A stretch of 10,195 nucleotides of DNA from Cephalothrix spiralis (GCA_032353305.1 JAUCNG010416132.1:1-10195); one strand, 5' to 3'; shown: positions 1-7,679, numbered from the stretch's first letter. The notes: generated from the letters alone by a model not told the origin. Program-made: numbers and translations.

Positions 1-456
1 CAATCCATATACAACCACAAAATCTTTTCCACCCAATTCTTGACCACCACTCTACTATTTTTTGGCAAAATCTGGGGAAATTCTGCGAATAATTTTCATC
101 CCTCCCACGTCCTTTTTATTTTTATATAGCCTACATTGTAAAACCAGTAGTTGTCGAGATATTCGAGTCCAAAAAATGTAAATTATGATTTTTGACTGTC
201 AATAACTCAGTAACGGCTGGATTCAGGCTACATAAATGTATTACCAAGAGATAGAAATATAACCCTAATCAGCTGCTTTTTTATATTCGCAAGTGCGCTT
301 GCGCAATTCCTAGACCATTCCCTACCTCAATCCAACACCAGAGTATAATTGTTTTTTAAAAAAAGCCCCCATCAGAGTCATAATTATGTGCCATGTTTAA
401 GTGTATGATTTTTTTCCCTTGACCTGTATTTGATCCAATTTTACTTTTATTTAAAG
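1..456 (+). other. 3' part of the last intron of the upstream Ly6 paralogue
   Basis: This sequence is collinear with 2143-2726, the last intron of the complete Ly6 gene. Shared blocks include CAATCCATATAC at the start, CACCCAATTCTTGACCACCA, TATAGCCTACATTGTAAAACC and TTGACCTGTATTTGATCCAA just before the acceptor. The downstream copy has extra segments, for example near 2233-2300 and about 40 bp near 2540-2580. Bases 194-306 are copy 1 of a dispersed repeat described separately. No coding potential is seen. Confidence 0.75.
194..306 (+). repeat. Dispersed repeat, copy 1 (intron of upstream Ly6 gene)
   Basis: The core AACTCAGTAACGGCTGGATT is followed by a CAGGCTACATAAATGTATTACC block, ACCCTAATCAGCTG and a degenerate GC-rich end (TTCGCAAGTGCGCTTGCGCAA). 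It shares these blocks in order with 2407-2522 and 3738-3866. Copies 1 and 2 came with the gene duplication. Confidence 0.7.
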
Positions 457-663
457 AATTCATGGCACCCAGAACAACCCGGGGTCAGTATTAAAAAATG
501 CATGAATAGTGAAGCTTGTGCGGCATATAAAAATTCTATGGCTGTGGCTGGTTGGAAGACCATATGCTGCGATACAGATAATTGTAATGGTGCAGAGGCT
601 AATGCTTATTCAATTGCCGTTCTTATCGTCCCAGCTTTGGTATCATTTTTATTCTTTTCTTGA
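457..663 (+). CDS. Last exon of an upstream Ly6/three-finger GPI-anchored paralogue (5' part outside window)
   Basis: This exon gives the C-terminal 68 residues of a Ly6/uPAR-type protein. It begins after an AAAG acceptor at 456 in phase 0 with NSWHPEQPGVS and ends at TGA 661-663. It carries the last five cysteines of the ten-cysteine pattern: KKC, EAC, and the diagnostic CCDTDNCN box, where the final Cys-Asn is typical of three-finger domains. After NGAEAN comes a hydrophobic tail (YSIAV to SFLFFS) that fits a GPI-attachment signal. It is closely similar to the last exon of the complete neighbour at 2727-2930, with the same exon phase. The ATG at 430 lies upstream of the acceptor in intron sequence and is not the true start. 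Exons for the signal peptide and first five cysteines must lie left of base 1. The ligand or role is unknown; family members act as cell-surface or secreted binding proteins. Confidence 0.85.
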   Translation, partial: NSWHPEQPGVSIKKCMNSEACAAYKNSMAVAGWKTICCDTDNCNGAEANAYSIAVLIVPALVSFLFFS

Positions 664-1219
664 AGACCAATATATGTTTTGCAAATTTACGGTTGGATTA
701 GGTATGATCCTCTAATATTATTAAGTGACTTTAATACCCTTTTTAATTAATTGAATGGATGTGGTATCATTATAAAGTTCCTGAATTTTAGTTTATGAAA
801 ATTGAAAGAAGTCAATTAAAAAATTTGGACTAATTATAAGCGACTTGTTTTGAACTATCTCTACAGAAAATTATAAAGGATCTAAAAAAAATTAAGCCAA
901 ATAAAACTGAAAGTTGTTCTTTCATAATTTGTTCTTGTTTTTTAATGCACTATCCCTCGGCCCTCGGGGCAAACACGCACAAGTCCGCCTGGTCCGGTTA
1001 ATAGAAAATAGGACATATTGGACTGGAGATGCCAACGAAAGCGGTCGGTGACCTGTCTTGCATTCTTTATGTCAGCTGCATACTACTGCTAAAGCCAGTT
1101 AGGCCTACTAGAAAACAAACTTAAGCATCAAGGATCCGGCAATCGACACCATCTGTTTAAGCACCGTAAGCTATACTGCAGTGCTTAGTTGCGGATAATT
1201 TTGTGGTTGAATTTTTATA
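664..1219 (+). promoter_or_regulatory. Spacer between Ly6 paralogues: 3' flank of the first, likely promoter/5' UTR of the second
   Basis: Bases 664 to about 850 are the 3' flank of the first copy and match the 3' flank of the second (2931 to about 3125). From about 950 to 1200 the sequence becomes clearly GC-richer than its surroundings, opening with two direct CCCTCGG heptamers (954-960, 961-967). This pocket, followed directly by the signal-peptide exon, is the natural place for the promoter and transcription start of the second gene. No convincing TATA box is visible. The assignment rests on position and composition only. Confidence 0.4.
900..905 (+). terminator. Candidate poly(A) signal AATAAA for the upstream Ly6 paralogue
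   Basis: This canonical hexamer lies about 240 bases after the TGA at 661-663 and ahead of the GC-richer pocket of the next gene. An ATTAAA at 815-820 is an alternative. AATAAA arises often by chance in such AT-rich DNA. Confidence 0.3.
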
Positions 1220-2930
1220 ATGGCTAAAATACAATTGATTTGTTTGTTCATCTTTTCATCAATTATATCAGGTATGTAAACTAAAATATTTTGGGTACTC
1301 TTTTTTATAATAAAAAATTAGCTGTTCGGGAGAGAGAGAAATAAGAGGATGGCACGGTATTCATTGCCAACTTTCAATGGAATGTGTAGGCCTATACGTT
1401 CAAGGTTATCGATAAATCTAATATACGGTTATTGCTTTAGTTAGAAAAAAATATTATATGGTTATTGCAAGAGTTTCAAGTGGGATAAAAATGAGTTATT
1501 CCACGAGGGTCGAGCCCCCGCGTGGAATAACGGTTTTATCAAACGAGTGTAATAACCTTTTATCCCCCTTTTTGAAGTGATTTCAAAAACCCAAAAATAT
1601 AGCTAACCGTGGTATAATTAATGATAATAAAACGAGATTTGAGCTTTAATTCCTATTTCAACTCCCAAAATAAAAAAAAAAACTTAAGAATACTGACTTA
1701 AATAATATTTTTTTATACGTCAAGAGTATTTAAATTTGTGAGCACAAATAGGAAATTAATCGATTAGTAAAATTTAAAATTAGACTATACTTGTGAATAC
1801 ATAAGTGAAACATTCGGCGATAATTAATTTGTCATTTTTTTATCGCTCGACGGCAAATTTAAATTCAAAAAATATTTTTCTTCAGTTTGCATTGGTTTAG
1901 AATGTTATACAAAAAATTGTGCATCAACCAAAGACGACTGTTTTGTTAATGATTCAGACAAGAAAACTTGCAGCAAAGAAGAAACACAGTGTCTTGTAAG
2001 TAACGGAGACAAAAAATTTTAATGCAAATTTCAATTGTCACTTATTGCTGCGAAGAAAATCTCATGAAAATTAAGTTTTTCTTACATTTTTCTTATTTTG
2101 TATATGACCATTAAAAGTTCTATATTTAATGGATATAAATTCAATCCATATACACAAAATATTTTCCACCCAATTCTTGACCACCACTCCACTATTTTTT
2201 GGGGCAAAATCCGGGAAAAAATCTGCGAATGATTTCCAACCCGCGTCAACTTTTTCCTGCATATTTTGACCACCCACCCAGTGACCCACCCAATTTTTTC
2301 CCTTTTTACTTTTATATAGCCTACATTGTAAAACCAGCAGTTGTCGATATATTAGATCATATTAGAGTCCAAAAATGTAAATAAAAGTTTTGAATTTATG
2401 ATTTTCGACTGTCAATAACTCAGTCACGGCTGGATTCAGGCTACATAAATGTATTACCAACAGAAAGATGACCCTAATCAGCTGTTTTTTTATTCGCGCA
2501 TGCGCAGTGCGGAAACCGAAATGCTCTTGCGCAGTCCCTATAGATATAAATAATTTTAAATTTTGTATTATGAAGTCTCCGGACCATCCCCTACCTTAAT
2601 CCACAACCAAAGTTAATTGTTTTGTATAAAAAAGCCCCCATCGGAGCATATGTGCTCACTTTAAGTGTATGAATTGTTTATCCTTGACCTGTATTTGATC
2701 CAATTTTACATATGATTTTTTTTTAGAATTCATGGCACTCAGAAAAACCTGGGGTCAGTATAAAAAAATGCATGTCAAGAGAAGCTTGTGCGGCATATGA
2801 CAATTATATGGGACATCTGGCTGGCCAAATGGCAAAATGCTGCGATACAGATAATTGTAATGGTGCAGAGGCAAATGCTTATTCAATTGCTGTTTTTATC
2901 GTCCCAGCTTTAGTTTCGTTTTTATTCTAG
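1220..2930 (+). CDS. Complete three-exon Ly6/uPAR-type GPI-anchored protein, exons 1220-1271, 1886-1995, 2727-2930
   Basis: I assembled this by eye from splice signals; no single open frame covers it. Exon 1 encodes the signal peptide start MAKIQLICLFIFSSIIS and ends in phase 1 before GTATGT. Exon 2 follows a TTTTTCTTCAG acceptor, completes a Val codon, and encodes VCIGLECYTKNC through TQCL, ending in phase 0 before GTAAGT. Exon 3 follows TTTTTTTTAG and encodes NSWHSEKPGVS, CCDTDNCN and a hydrophobic tail, ending at TAG 2928-2930. Coding length is 366 nt, 121 residues. After probable cleavage before LECY the mature part has ten cysteines in Ly6 order (EC, NC, DC, TC, QC, KC, AC, CC, NC), and the tail fits GPI anchoring, so the product should sit on the outer cell surface. 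The ATG has a good context (ATAATGG). Ligand unknown. It is a tandem copy of the gene ending at 663. Confidence 0.85.
1272..1885 (+). other. Intron 1 of the complete Ly6 gene (614 bp)
   Basis: The intron runs from GTATGT at 1272 to the TTTTTCTTCAG acceptor ending at 1885 and splits a codon in phase 1 between the signal peptide and the mature domain, a placement common in Ly6 genes. It contains a strong hairpin at 1495-1531 (separate entry) and is otherwise AT-rich with no recognisable gene. Confidence 0.75.
1495..1531. repeat. Long imperfect inverted repeat (hairpin / MITE-like core)
   Basis: The left arm GTTATTCCACGAGGG and right arm CCCCCGCGTGGAATAAC are complementary over about 15 bp with one mismatch, around a short TCGAG loop. 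Similarity continues outward less perfectly: GGGATAAAAATGA on the left faces GGTTTTATC on the right, and a further TTATCCCCC lies at about 1560. The whole 1470-1580 stretch looks like a small foldback element inside the intron. Confidence 0.65.
1996..2726 (+). other. Intron 2 of the complete Ly6 gene (731 bp)
   Basis: The intron runs from GTAAGT at 1996 to the poly-T acceptor ending at 2726, phase 0. From about 2143 onward it is collinear with window bases 1-456, so it was part of the duplicated block. It holds copy 2 of the dispersed repeat (about 2407-2522). Short minus-strand open frames near 2071-2289 fall within this duplicated intron sequence and are broken by indels in the other copy, so I do not regard them as genes. 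Confidence 0.75.
2407..2522 (+). repeat. Dispersed repeat, copy 2, with a perfect CGCGCATGCGCA palindrome-like core
   Basis: It has the same ordered blocks as copy 1: TAACTCAGTCACGGCTGGAT, then CTACATAAATGTATTACCAA, ACCCTAATCAGCTG and an intact GC-rich end, CGCGCATGCGCAGTGCGGAAA. The 12-mer at 2495-2506 fits the published consensus for NRF-1 binding (YGCGCAYGCGCR). It may equally be a transposon end. Function is not shown by the sequence. Confidence 0.7.
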
Positions 2931-3142
2931 TTATCACATTGGTATATTATTTAATGTACAGTTGGCCTATTATCCTTTATTAATACAGAGTGTCTTTGAG
3001 GCCCTTTTAAATTAATTAATTGGATGGATTCGGTGTTCATTATTAAGGTCATGAATTTTAGTTTATGGAAATTGATAGAAGTTAATTAGAAAATTTGGAC
3101 TAACAGACTTATTTTGAACCATCTCTTTGGTTAGGCCTTTTC
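2931..3142 (+). other. 3' flank of the complete Ly6 gene, shared with the upstream copy
   Basis: This probable 3' UTR and flank matches 664 to about 850 of the upstream copy through shared stretches such as TGAATTTTAGTTTATG and AAATTTGGACTAA. Homology ends near 3125, just after CCATCTCT, and the minisatellite begins soon after. That point marks the right edge of the duplicated block. Confidence 0.65.
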
Positions 3143-3159
3143 TTAAATGCTTGGTTTAC

Positions 3160-3490
3160 GGACAAATTTTTCAAAAAATCTCACCGACGCCGGCCGGGTA
3201 AAAAATGTTAAAAGACTATTCGAAATTATCTTGCTACCGGTAAAAAAAAAATGTTCAAGACTTTTCGAAAAAATCTTGCCGGCGGTAAAAAAAAAGGTTA
3301 ACGACCTTTCGAAAAAATCTTGCCGGCGGTAAAAAAAACACTTGAAGTCTGAGAATTCCGTCGGCGGTAAAAAATATTTTTTTTTGTTTACCTGACGATT
3401 TTTGGAAATTTGACGTCTGTTAATTCCACCGGCGGTAAAAAAAAACTTTTTTATTATTATTTCCATTTTTCGGAAATTCTCATCGGCGGA
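3160..3490. repeat. Degenerate minisatellite with CGGCGGTAAAAAA boxes, about seven units
   Basis: A GC box (CCGGCGGTAAAAAAAA and variants) recurs with its T at about 3199, 3241, 3286, 3330, 3368 and 3437, with a final CATCGGCGGATCC near 3482. The early spacing is 38-45 bp and the last units are longer. Between boxes lies a CTTTTCGAAAAAATCTTGC-type segment, best conserved in the 3241-3330 units. The AT stretches contain A-runs and T-runs. A 107-codon minus-strand frame (3466-3143) is the translation of this repeat, since spacings of 42 and 45 keep phase; I do not call it a gene. Confidence 0.75.
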
Positions 3491-3523
3491 TCCATTAACT
3501 AAGCAATTAAAAAAAGGCCTTAT

Positions 3524-3529
3524 AATAAA
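3524..3529 (+). terminator. Candidate poly(A) signal AATAAA after the complete Ly6 gene
   Basis: This is the first AATAAA I see on the + strand after the TAG at 2928-2930. It lies about 590 bases downstream, beyond the minisatellite, so its use would put the minisatellite in the 3' UTR. The distance and the AT-rich context make it weak. Confidence 0.2.
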
Positions 3530-3737
3530 TTATGTAATTACAAATGTATTTTTGGTGTACATTAAAAAATTACCTTCAGTGTCACCAAAACTTGTGAGTT
3601 TTGATCTTTTTATCATCTTGTTCAAATATATACGGCACTCTAATGCACTAATCAATTTATGCACCGTAGGGGAGGGGAATTAGAAAATAGCACTATAGCG
3701 CTAGCTGGAATATGTCAATAATAATGACATTTGGACC

Positions 3738-3866
3738 ACCGATATCTCAGTAACGGCTGGTTTTAGGCTATATAAATATATCGCCAACAGATAGAAACAT
3801 GACCCTTAAGTACATAAATACGGTGTTACTTCTTCGATTCGCGCATGCGCAGTGCGAAATCTGAAA
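3738..3866 (+). repeat. Dispersed repeat, copy 3, outside the Ly6 duplication, with the CGCGCATGCGCA core
   Basis: The ordered blocks of copies 1 and 2 recur: ATCTCAGTAACGGCTGG, then GGCTATATAAATATATCGCC, AACAGATAGAAACATGACCC and finally CGCGCATGCGCAGTGCGAAA, with the 12-mer at 3840-3851. Sequence on both sides is unrelated to the flanks of copies 1 and 2, so this is an independent insertion of the same family. That supports a small mobile element rather than a by-product of gene duplication. Confidence 0.65.
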
Positions 3867-4074
3867 AGGTATTAATCATTTGGGTGAGGTAACGATTCCC
3901 ACTGGTAGATTTCGTTTCCGCGGCCGTCATACTTTTTGACATAGATCGTCATACGTGTACAGCAAGATATTCATCGCTACTTTTACATGTGTCCTGCGAT
4001 ACATATAATTGATTAGTGCATCAAGTTATCAGTTCTGACTGTCTATGAAATGTTACATTGACGATACATACGTC

Positions 4075-5875
4075 TCAAATTTCCGTGAGTCTGTCATGTC
4101 CGTCACGGCATTGTTTGTGTCCGTCACAACGGTACATTCTAAATCGGCCATTCTTATAATGAATTTTGATCATATGCGAGTGTCCAGAATTTTCTGTAGT
4201 GACTGCGGTTAGAGGCTGACCGGTCTTCAAAGTCTTGACATCCGCCGGATCGAGGTGAATATAGTGCGAGTGATGACCGTGACGCGATGGGTTCAGTTTT
4301 AAATCGACTGGCTTTACTTTTTCAACGCGTCGCTTAACGCCGACAGGAAGTACACGATACATCTGCAAATGTTCTGCCTGCTCAAGCACCATAGCTTTCA
4401 AGGAGTCAATCTCTTTCCATATAGCACCACCTTCGTAGTAAAGAGGCATTATGGGATACCTCAGTCGTACAATTCCAACTTCCGGTATATTTGGAAGAAA
4501 AATCCTCAAACCGGAAGAAGTTGTGTCGCAAACATTTCCTTCTTTGTTCAGAACTTGAACTGAGCTCTTAAACGTATCCGCTTTATCTGCCCCCACAATG
4601 GCGCCGTGAAAAAACTTAGCAGGGGTACGGTAGTAAAGTTTGCTATGTGTTCCATTATAAGCTCGGTTCACGTGTCTATGTCCCGTGCGTTTTCCACCTT
4701 CCTCAACTGACTGCGCGGCATCACTGTTCACATCCCCTTTGTATTCAATATCATACGGGTTCCAGTTCAGCAACGGCGTTAAATACTGGATTTCTAACGG
4801 AATTGAGTAAGTCCACCTCTGTTTGTAATCTACGCAAACGTCTCTGTTTCCATCCTTGCCATCTTTTCGGCCACAATAGTTGACTTTAGTCTCAGCAACA
4901 TTTGGTTGACCCGTCATAGCCATAAAAACGTTTTTATCCGCAAAGCCACGGTGGCGAAGCGCAAGGCCCATTGCGCCTAATTTAGCTGTTTTATACCAGC
5001 GATGATAATACGCGGTGTTTAGTGCCTTATAACCCTCATTGCGCAATGTATACGCAGTTATATTATACGCATTATCCGTCATGTAAGAGCCATAATTATT
5101 AGTCCCTGGAATTTCTTCCATAAGGTCATCTAAAAGTTCCAAGTTCTGAATCATTTTATCATTCCATTCATCCGTGTCGCGAATATTCAATTGAAACCGA
5201 GCGCGGCGAGAATTAACATGTTGTTCGTAAGTTCTTAAGTTCATCATTCTCGCACTCAAGTCGTCAATGACTCGAAATCGATTAAGCGGCAAGTCACGTG
5301 AAAGAGGATGACATAAAGGACGATAACTCCATTGCGCAATAACTGGCTTTCCGTCGACGATATCGATTATTTTAGTCGGTAGAAATGCCACATTTGAATG
5401 CTTTGAACCAAAGCTGCATTTCGTCAATTTGTTCATCTACTGTTTGTTTTGACATCACTTCCGGTGGTACTTCCGGAAACGGAACATCTTCAGTAGCGTG
5501 CCAATCACGTGAGGTCTTACTGGGCATGCGCAGGAGGTAATCATTGTGACGTGTTCTGAATTCGACGCCATTTATAACAGCAGCAAATTCACCCATTCCA
5601 ACGGTGTTTCTATGATTCGAGTGGTCATGGATAGCTGCGATTCCCCGCTTTGACATGTGAGTTGGGGTATGATACGTTTTTGAGCCACCATTGTTGATTC
5701 TGCACTGCTTAATACCCGAGTCGCCGTCATAGCGAAGTTTTTCCTCAGATATGAGCTGCTGGATCATCAATTGACGGGAGAGTTTCTCAATGACGTCATC
5801 AGTTTCTGTGCATAATATTTTGATACTACAAAGTGACAGTATCAGAATAAGTGATTGTATCGACTGCAACACCAT
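4075..5875 (-). CDS. Secreted histidine-rich protein of unknown function, reading frame broken once
   Basis: The start at 5875 encodes a signal peptide (MVLQSIQSLILILSLCSIK, probable cleavage near CTETDD). Frame 1 runs 167 codons to a TAA at 5374-5372. It includes a histidine cluster HDHSNHRN, then FAAVINGVEFRTRHNDY and VPFPEVPPEV. From about 5392 the protein-like reading moves to the +1 frame, which continues to TGA at 4077-4075 (453 codons counted from an internal ATG at 5436). That part has NIT and NGT glycosylation sequons and a C-terminal module: HGHHSHYIH (second-frame residues 386-394), SGHSH (417-421) and CDGHKQCRDGH (437-447). These clustered His, Cys and Asp residues suggest metal binding, which is inference. 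I cannot name the family; it resembles large uncharacterised secreted proteins of molluscs. Joined length is about 583-599 residues. Composition is GC-richer than the flanks, supporting real coding. Confidence 0.8.
5343..5436 (-). other. Frame-break region of the histidine-rich gene; possible 49-bp mini-intron 5391-5343
   Basis: The two frames overlap at 5436-5372. Frame 1 reads EMQLWFKAFK then stops. The other frame reads NVAFLPTKIIDIVDGKPVIA and continues. A GT at 5391-5390 and an AG at 5344-5343 enclose 49 bases containing the stop, and removing them restores the frame (FKAFK-F-IAQWSYR). Against splicing, the segment is very short, has no pyrimidine tract, and its second-frame translation looks like good protein. 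A one-base insertion, a two-base or longer deletion, or an assembly error would fit equally well or better. Confidence 0.5.
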
Positions 5876-5897
5876 CTTTATTTTCTGAAATATAAAT
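5876..5897 (-). promoter_or_regulatory. Likely splice acceptor and short 5' UTR just before the histidine-rich ATG
   Basis: Read on the - strand, ATTTATATTTCAG ends at 5885 and is followed by nine bases (AAAATAAAG, 5884-5876) and the ATG at 5875-5873. The pyrimidine-rich run and CAG look like a normal acceptor, so a non-coding first exon probably lies to the right. One candidate donor on the same strand is AAAG followed by GTAAGC at 7597/7596, but this pairing is speculative. Confidence 0.45.
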
Positions 5898-6679
5898 GTT
5901 AAGAATTAACATTTAAAATAGATTAAAAGCTTAAAAATTATATAATAGCATTAACGATTATAAATTAAAGCAGTATTTCGTATTCATCGGTAATGAGGAC
6001 ATAGAAGACATAGCCAAGTAACCGAGCTATGGGTATATTCAAATTCGTATCCCGTGAAATTATTCACCGAGCTCCGCAGGTTATTGGAAACCATGAAAAC
6101 GTTATGTATCGATTTTGTTTTTGAATATTGCTTTAAGTTTAAAGTTACTAAAAGGTAGTTTTTTTTATCATAAATACTAAGGAAACCGATCTCCTCCTGT
6201 TCATACACATTTCCTGATCTTTCATCTGTTATAATAAGCAATAGCAGTTACTAAAACACAAAAATCGTCATATCATGCAGGTATAGGAATGGTATAAAAG
6301 GATATAAATTAATGAATCAGTGTTCAGGAAAAAATAGTGAGTATGAATTGTACACAATACAATAATACGTCAGCAAAGTAATCAAAATTGTATGCAATAT
6401 TCTAATACATTGATAAAAATCATGCAATAAAAGAATACCAGGTATTGTGACGGCGTGCTGTACCGTATTCGGTTTTAAAATTTCGAGATATTATTAAATA
6501 TTAAGGCAAAATTTAGTATGAAATGAAATTTAGGAAATGGTCAAAGCGATTCATTTTGTAATCCCCCGTCATATGACATTTGATTTTAATCTTTTAAAGA
6601 TTTTAGGCAAAATAACTCAATTTTGGAATTATAACAGTATTTGAATATAGAAGTACATGTATGTTCCCAAGGGTGTATA
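5898..6679. other. AT-rich non-coding stretch upstream of the histidine-rich gene
   Basis: It is probably intron or promoter sequence of the minus-strand gene. An 85-codon minus-strand frame (6241-5984) has no recognisable motif, signal peptide or biased composition and is most likely chance. On the + strand GGTATAAAAGG at about 6291-6301 resembles a TATA box, but no gene follows it. Confidence 0.4.
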
Positions 6680-6835
6680 GTGATTATAACTCATAATCTA
6701 CTTGACATTACCGAGGGGTAAATGACTCTTTTGAGTTGTACGAGAATAAAAGATTATTTTGTATAATTATTTCGGATTATAATCCGGATTAAAGGCTAAG
6801 TGTACGAGTTATAATCTCTCGTTTACCCTTCAGGA
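6680..6835. repeat. Nested inverted repeat around a 14-bp palindrome (MITE-like)
   Basis: A perfect palindrome CGGATTATAATCCG lies at 6773-6786. Perfect 11-bp arms GATTATAACTC (6682-6692) and GAGTTATAATC (6806-6816) flank it. A second imperfect pair is CCGAGGGGTAAATGAC (from 6711) facing CTCGTTTACCCTTCAGG (ending about 6834). The arms do not nest in one simple hairpin, which suggests a rearranged or composite foldback element. Confidence 0.55.
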
Positions 6836-6870
6836 ATTACAAAATAATGAATTATGTTAGAAATGGTTGT

Positions 6871-7020
6871 CAACTAAAGCATTCGAAAGTATACAGTATA
6901 GTATACAATTAAATTGTTATCTACTAACGTACAACAAAATAGTTATTAATACTAAATCATTCGAAAGTATACAATTAAATGAATATCTACAATTGAAGCA
7001 TTAGAAAGTATATAATAATT
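6871..7020 (+). repeat. Degenerate direct repeats with GCATTCGAAAGTATACA core, three copies
   Basis: The core occurs at about 6879 (GCATTCGAAAGTATACA), 6957 (TCATTCGAAAGTATACA) and 7000 (GCATTAGAAAGTATATA). The first two are each associated with an ACAATTAAAT then ATCTAC block, and AGTATAC is also repeated inside the first unit. Spacing is irregular (about 78 and 42 bp). No function is evident. Confidence 0.5.
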
Positions 7021-7679
7021 TCTGAATGATAGGAAAGGCAGCAATGTGACAATTTAATAGAATATAAGCAGATGTAGGAAGACAAAACCAAGCATGCTAC
7101 AAAGATCTAGAGTGAATAGAGAGAGTGGTCATTATCGTTAAAATAAGGCACAAAAATAATTTTTTGATCGAACTTGCCAAAAAGTAGGAATTAATCTAAA
7201 AAGTAGGTAAAATAGGGCAGATTTCCAAAAAGGAGGACCAGTATGACTGAAAGTGTTCGTGGACGAAGACAGCATAAATGGCAAAAATGGGGACCGTGTA
7301 AAACGCGGATAAGTGCGGATATCCACACTAAACCGCGGATACGAAAGGGTGTTTTCTGACCGTATAATTTAAAATAGAAAATGATCGAGTGTGCATTAAA
7401 ATGCATGTATGAATAATCACATTTACTTTGTTTTTATTTCCTTTGATATGTAAACAAAAGAAGTCTTTCATCGATATTTTGAAAAGGAATCATGTGAAAC
7501 ATCATTAAAAATGGGTGGGTCCGTAGTACGTGTTAACCACTCTTTGTATTAACTCTTGGTGATACAACAAAGATTTAAAAGTTATGATTAGCTTACCTTT
7601 AACAGTATAAATCGTACATCATAACCAATGACAATAATACATGTAATTTAACTTCGGTTCGAATAATCACTGATTATTT
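7021..7679. other. Non-coding stretch without recognisable gene
   Basis: Two overlapping minus-strand frames of 62 and 71 codons (within 7138-7406) lack motifs and occupy the same bases in different frames, so neither is supported. A minus-strand splice-donor-like AAAG/GTAAGC at 7597/7596 is the only signal I note. Confidence 0.4.

Larger units (their letters stand above)
3491..4074. other. Spacer between the Ly6 cluster and the histidine-rich gene
   Basis: No coding region is visible. It holds a possible AATAAA at 3524-3529 for the Ly6 gene, a short GC-rich run (GTAGGGGAGGGG, about 3667), dispersed-repeat copy 3 (3738-3866), and about 200 bases of probable 3' UTR of the minus-strand gene (3870-4074), which are richer in GC than the rest. 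I found no clear minus-strand AATAAA there. Confidence 0.5.

Noticed and set aside
430-456. ATG at 430 as start of a 77-residue protein
   Set aside because: The first nine codons are intron sequence before the splice acceptor at 456; the paralogue's exon starts at the equivalent AAT codon, and no signal peptide precedes the cysteine domain.
509-715. 68-codon + frame
   Set aside because: It overlaps the Ly6 exon in another frame and has no motif; it is a shadow.
2071-2384. Minus and plus open frames in intron 2
   Set aside because: They lie in duplicated intron sequence and the matching region of the other copy has indels that break them.
3143-3466. 107-codon minus frame rich in FFFTAG-like repeats, and its + counterpart
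   Set aside because: It is the translation of the GC-box minisatellite; codon phase is kept only where unit spacing happens to be a multiple of three, and there is no start context or domain.
4369-4883. Plus-strand frames of 64 and 78 codons
   Set aside because: They are antisense to the long histidine-rich coding region, which has far stronger protein character.
5984-6241. 85-codon minus frame upstream of the histidine-rich gene
   Set aside because: No signal peptide, domain, cysteine pattern or coding composition; it probably lies in the 5' intron or promoter.
7138-7406. Two overlapping minus frames of 62 and 71 codons
   Set aside because: Different frames over the same bases, no motif, and AT-rich non-coding composition.
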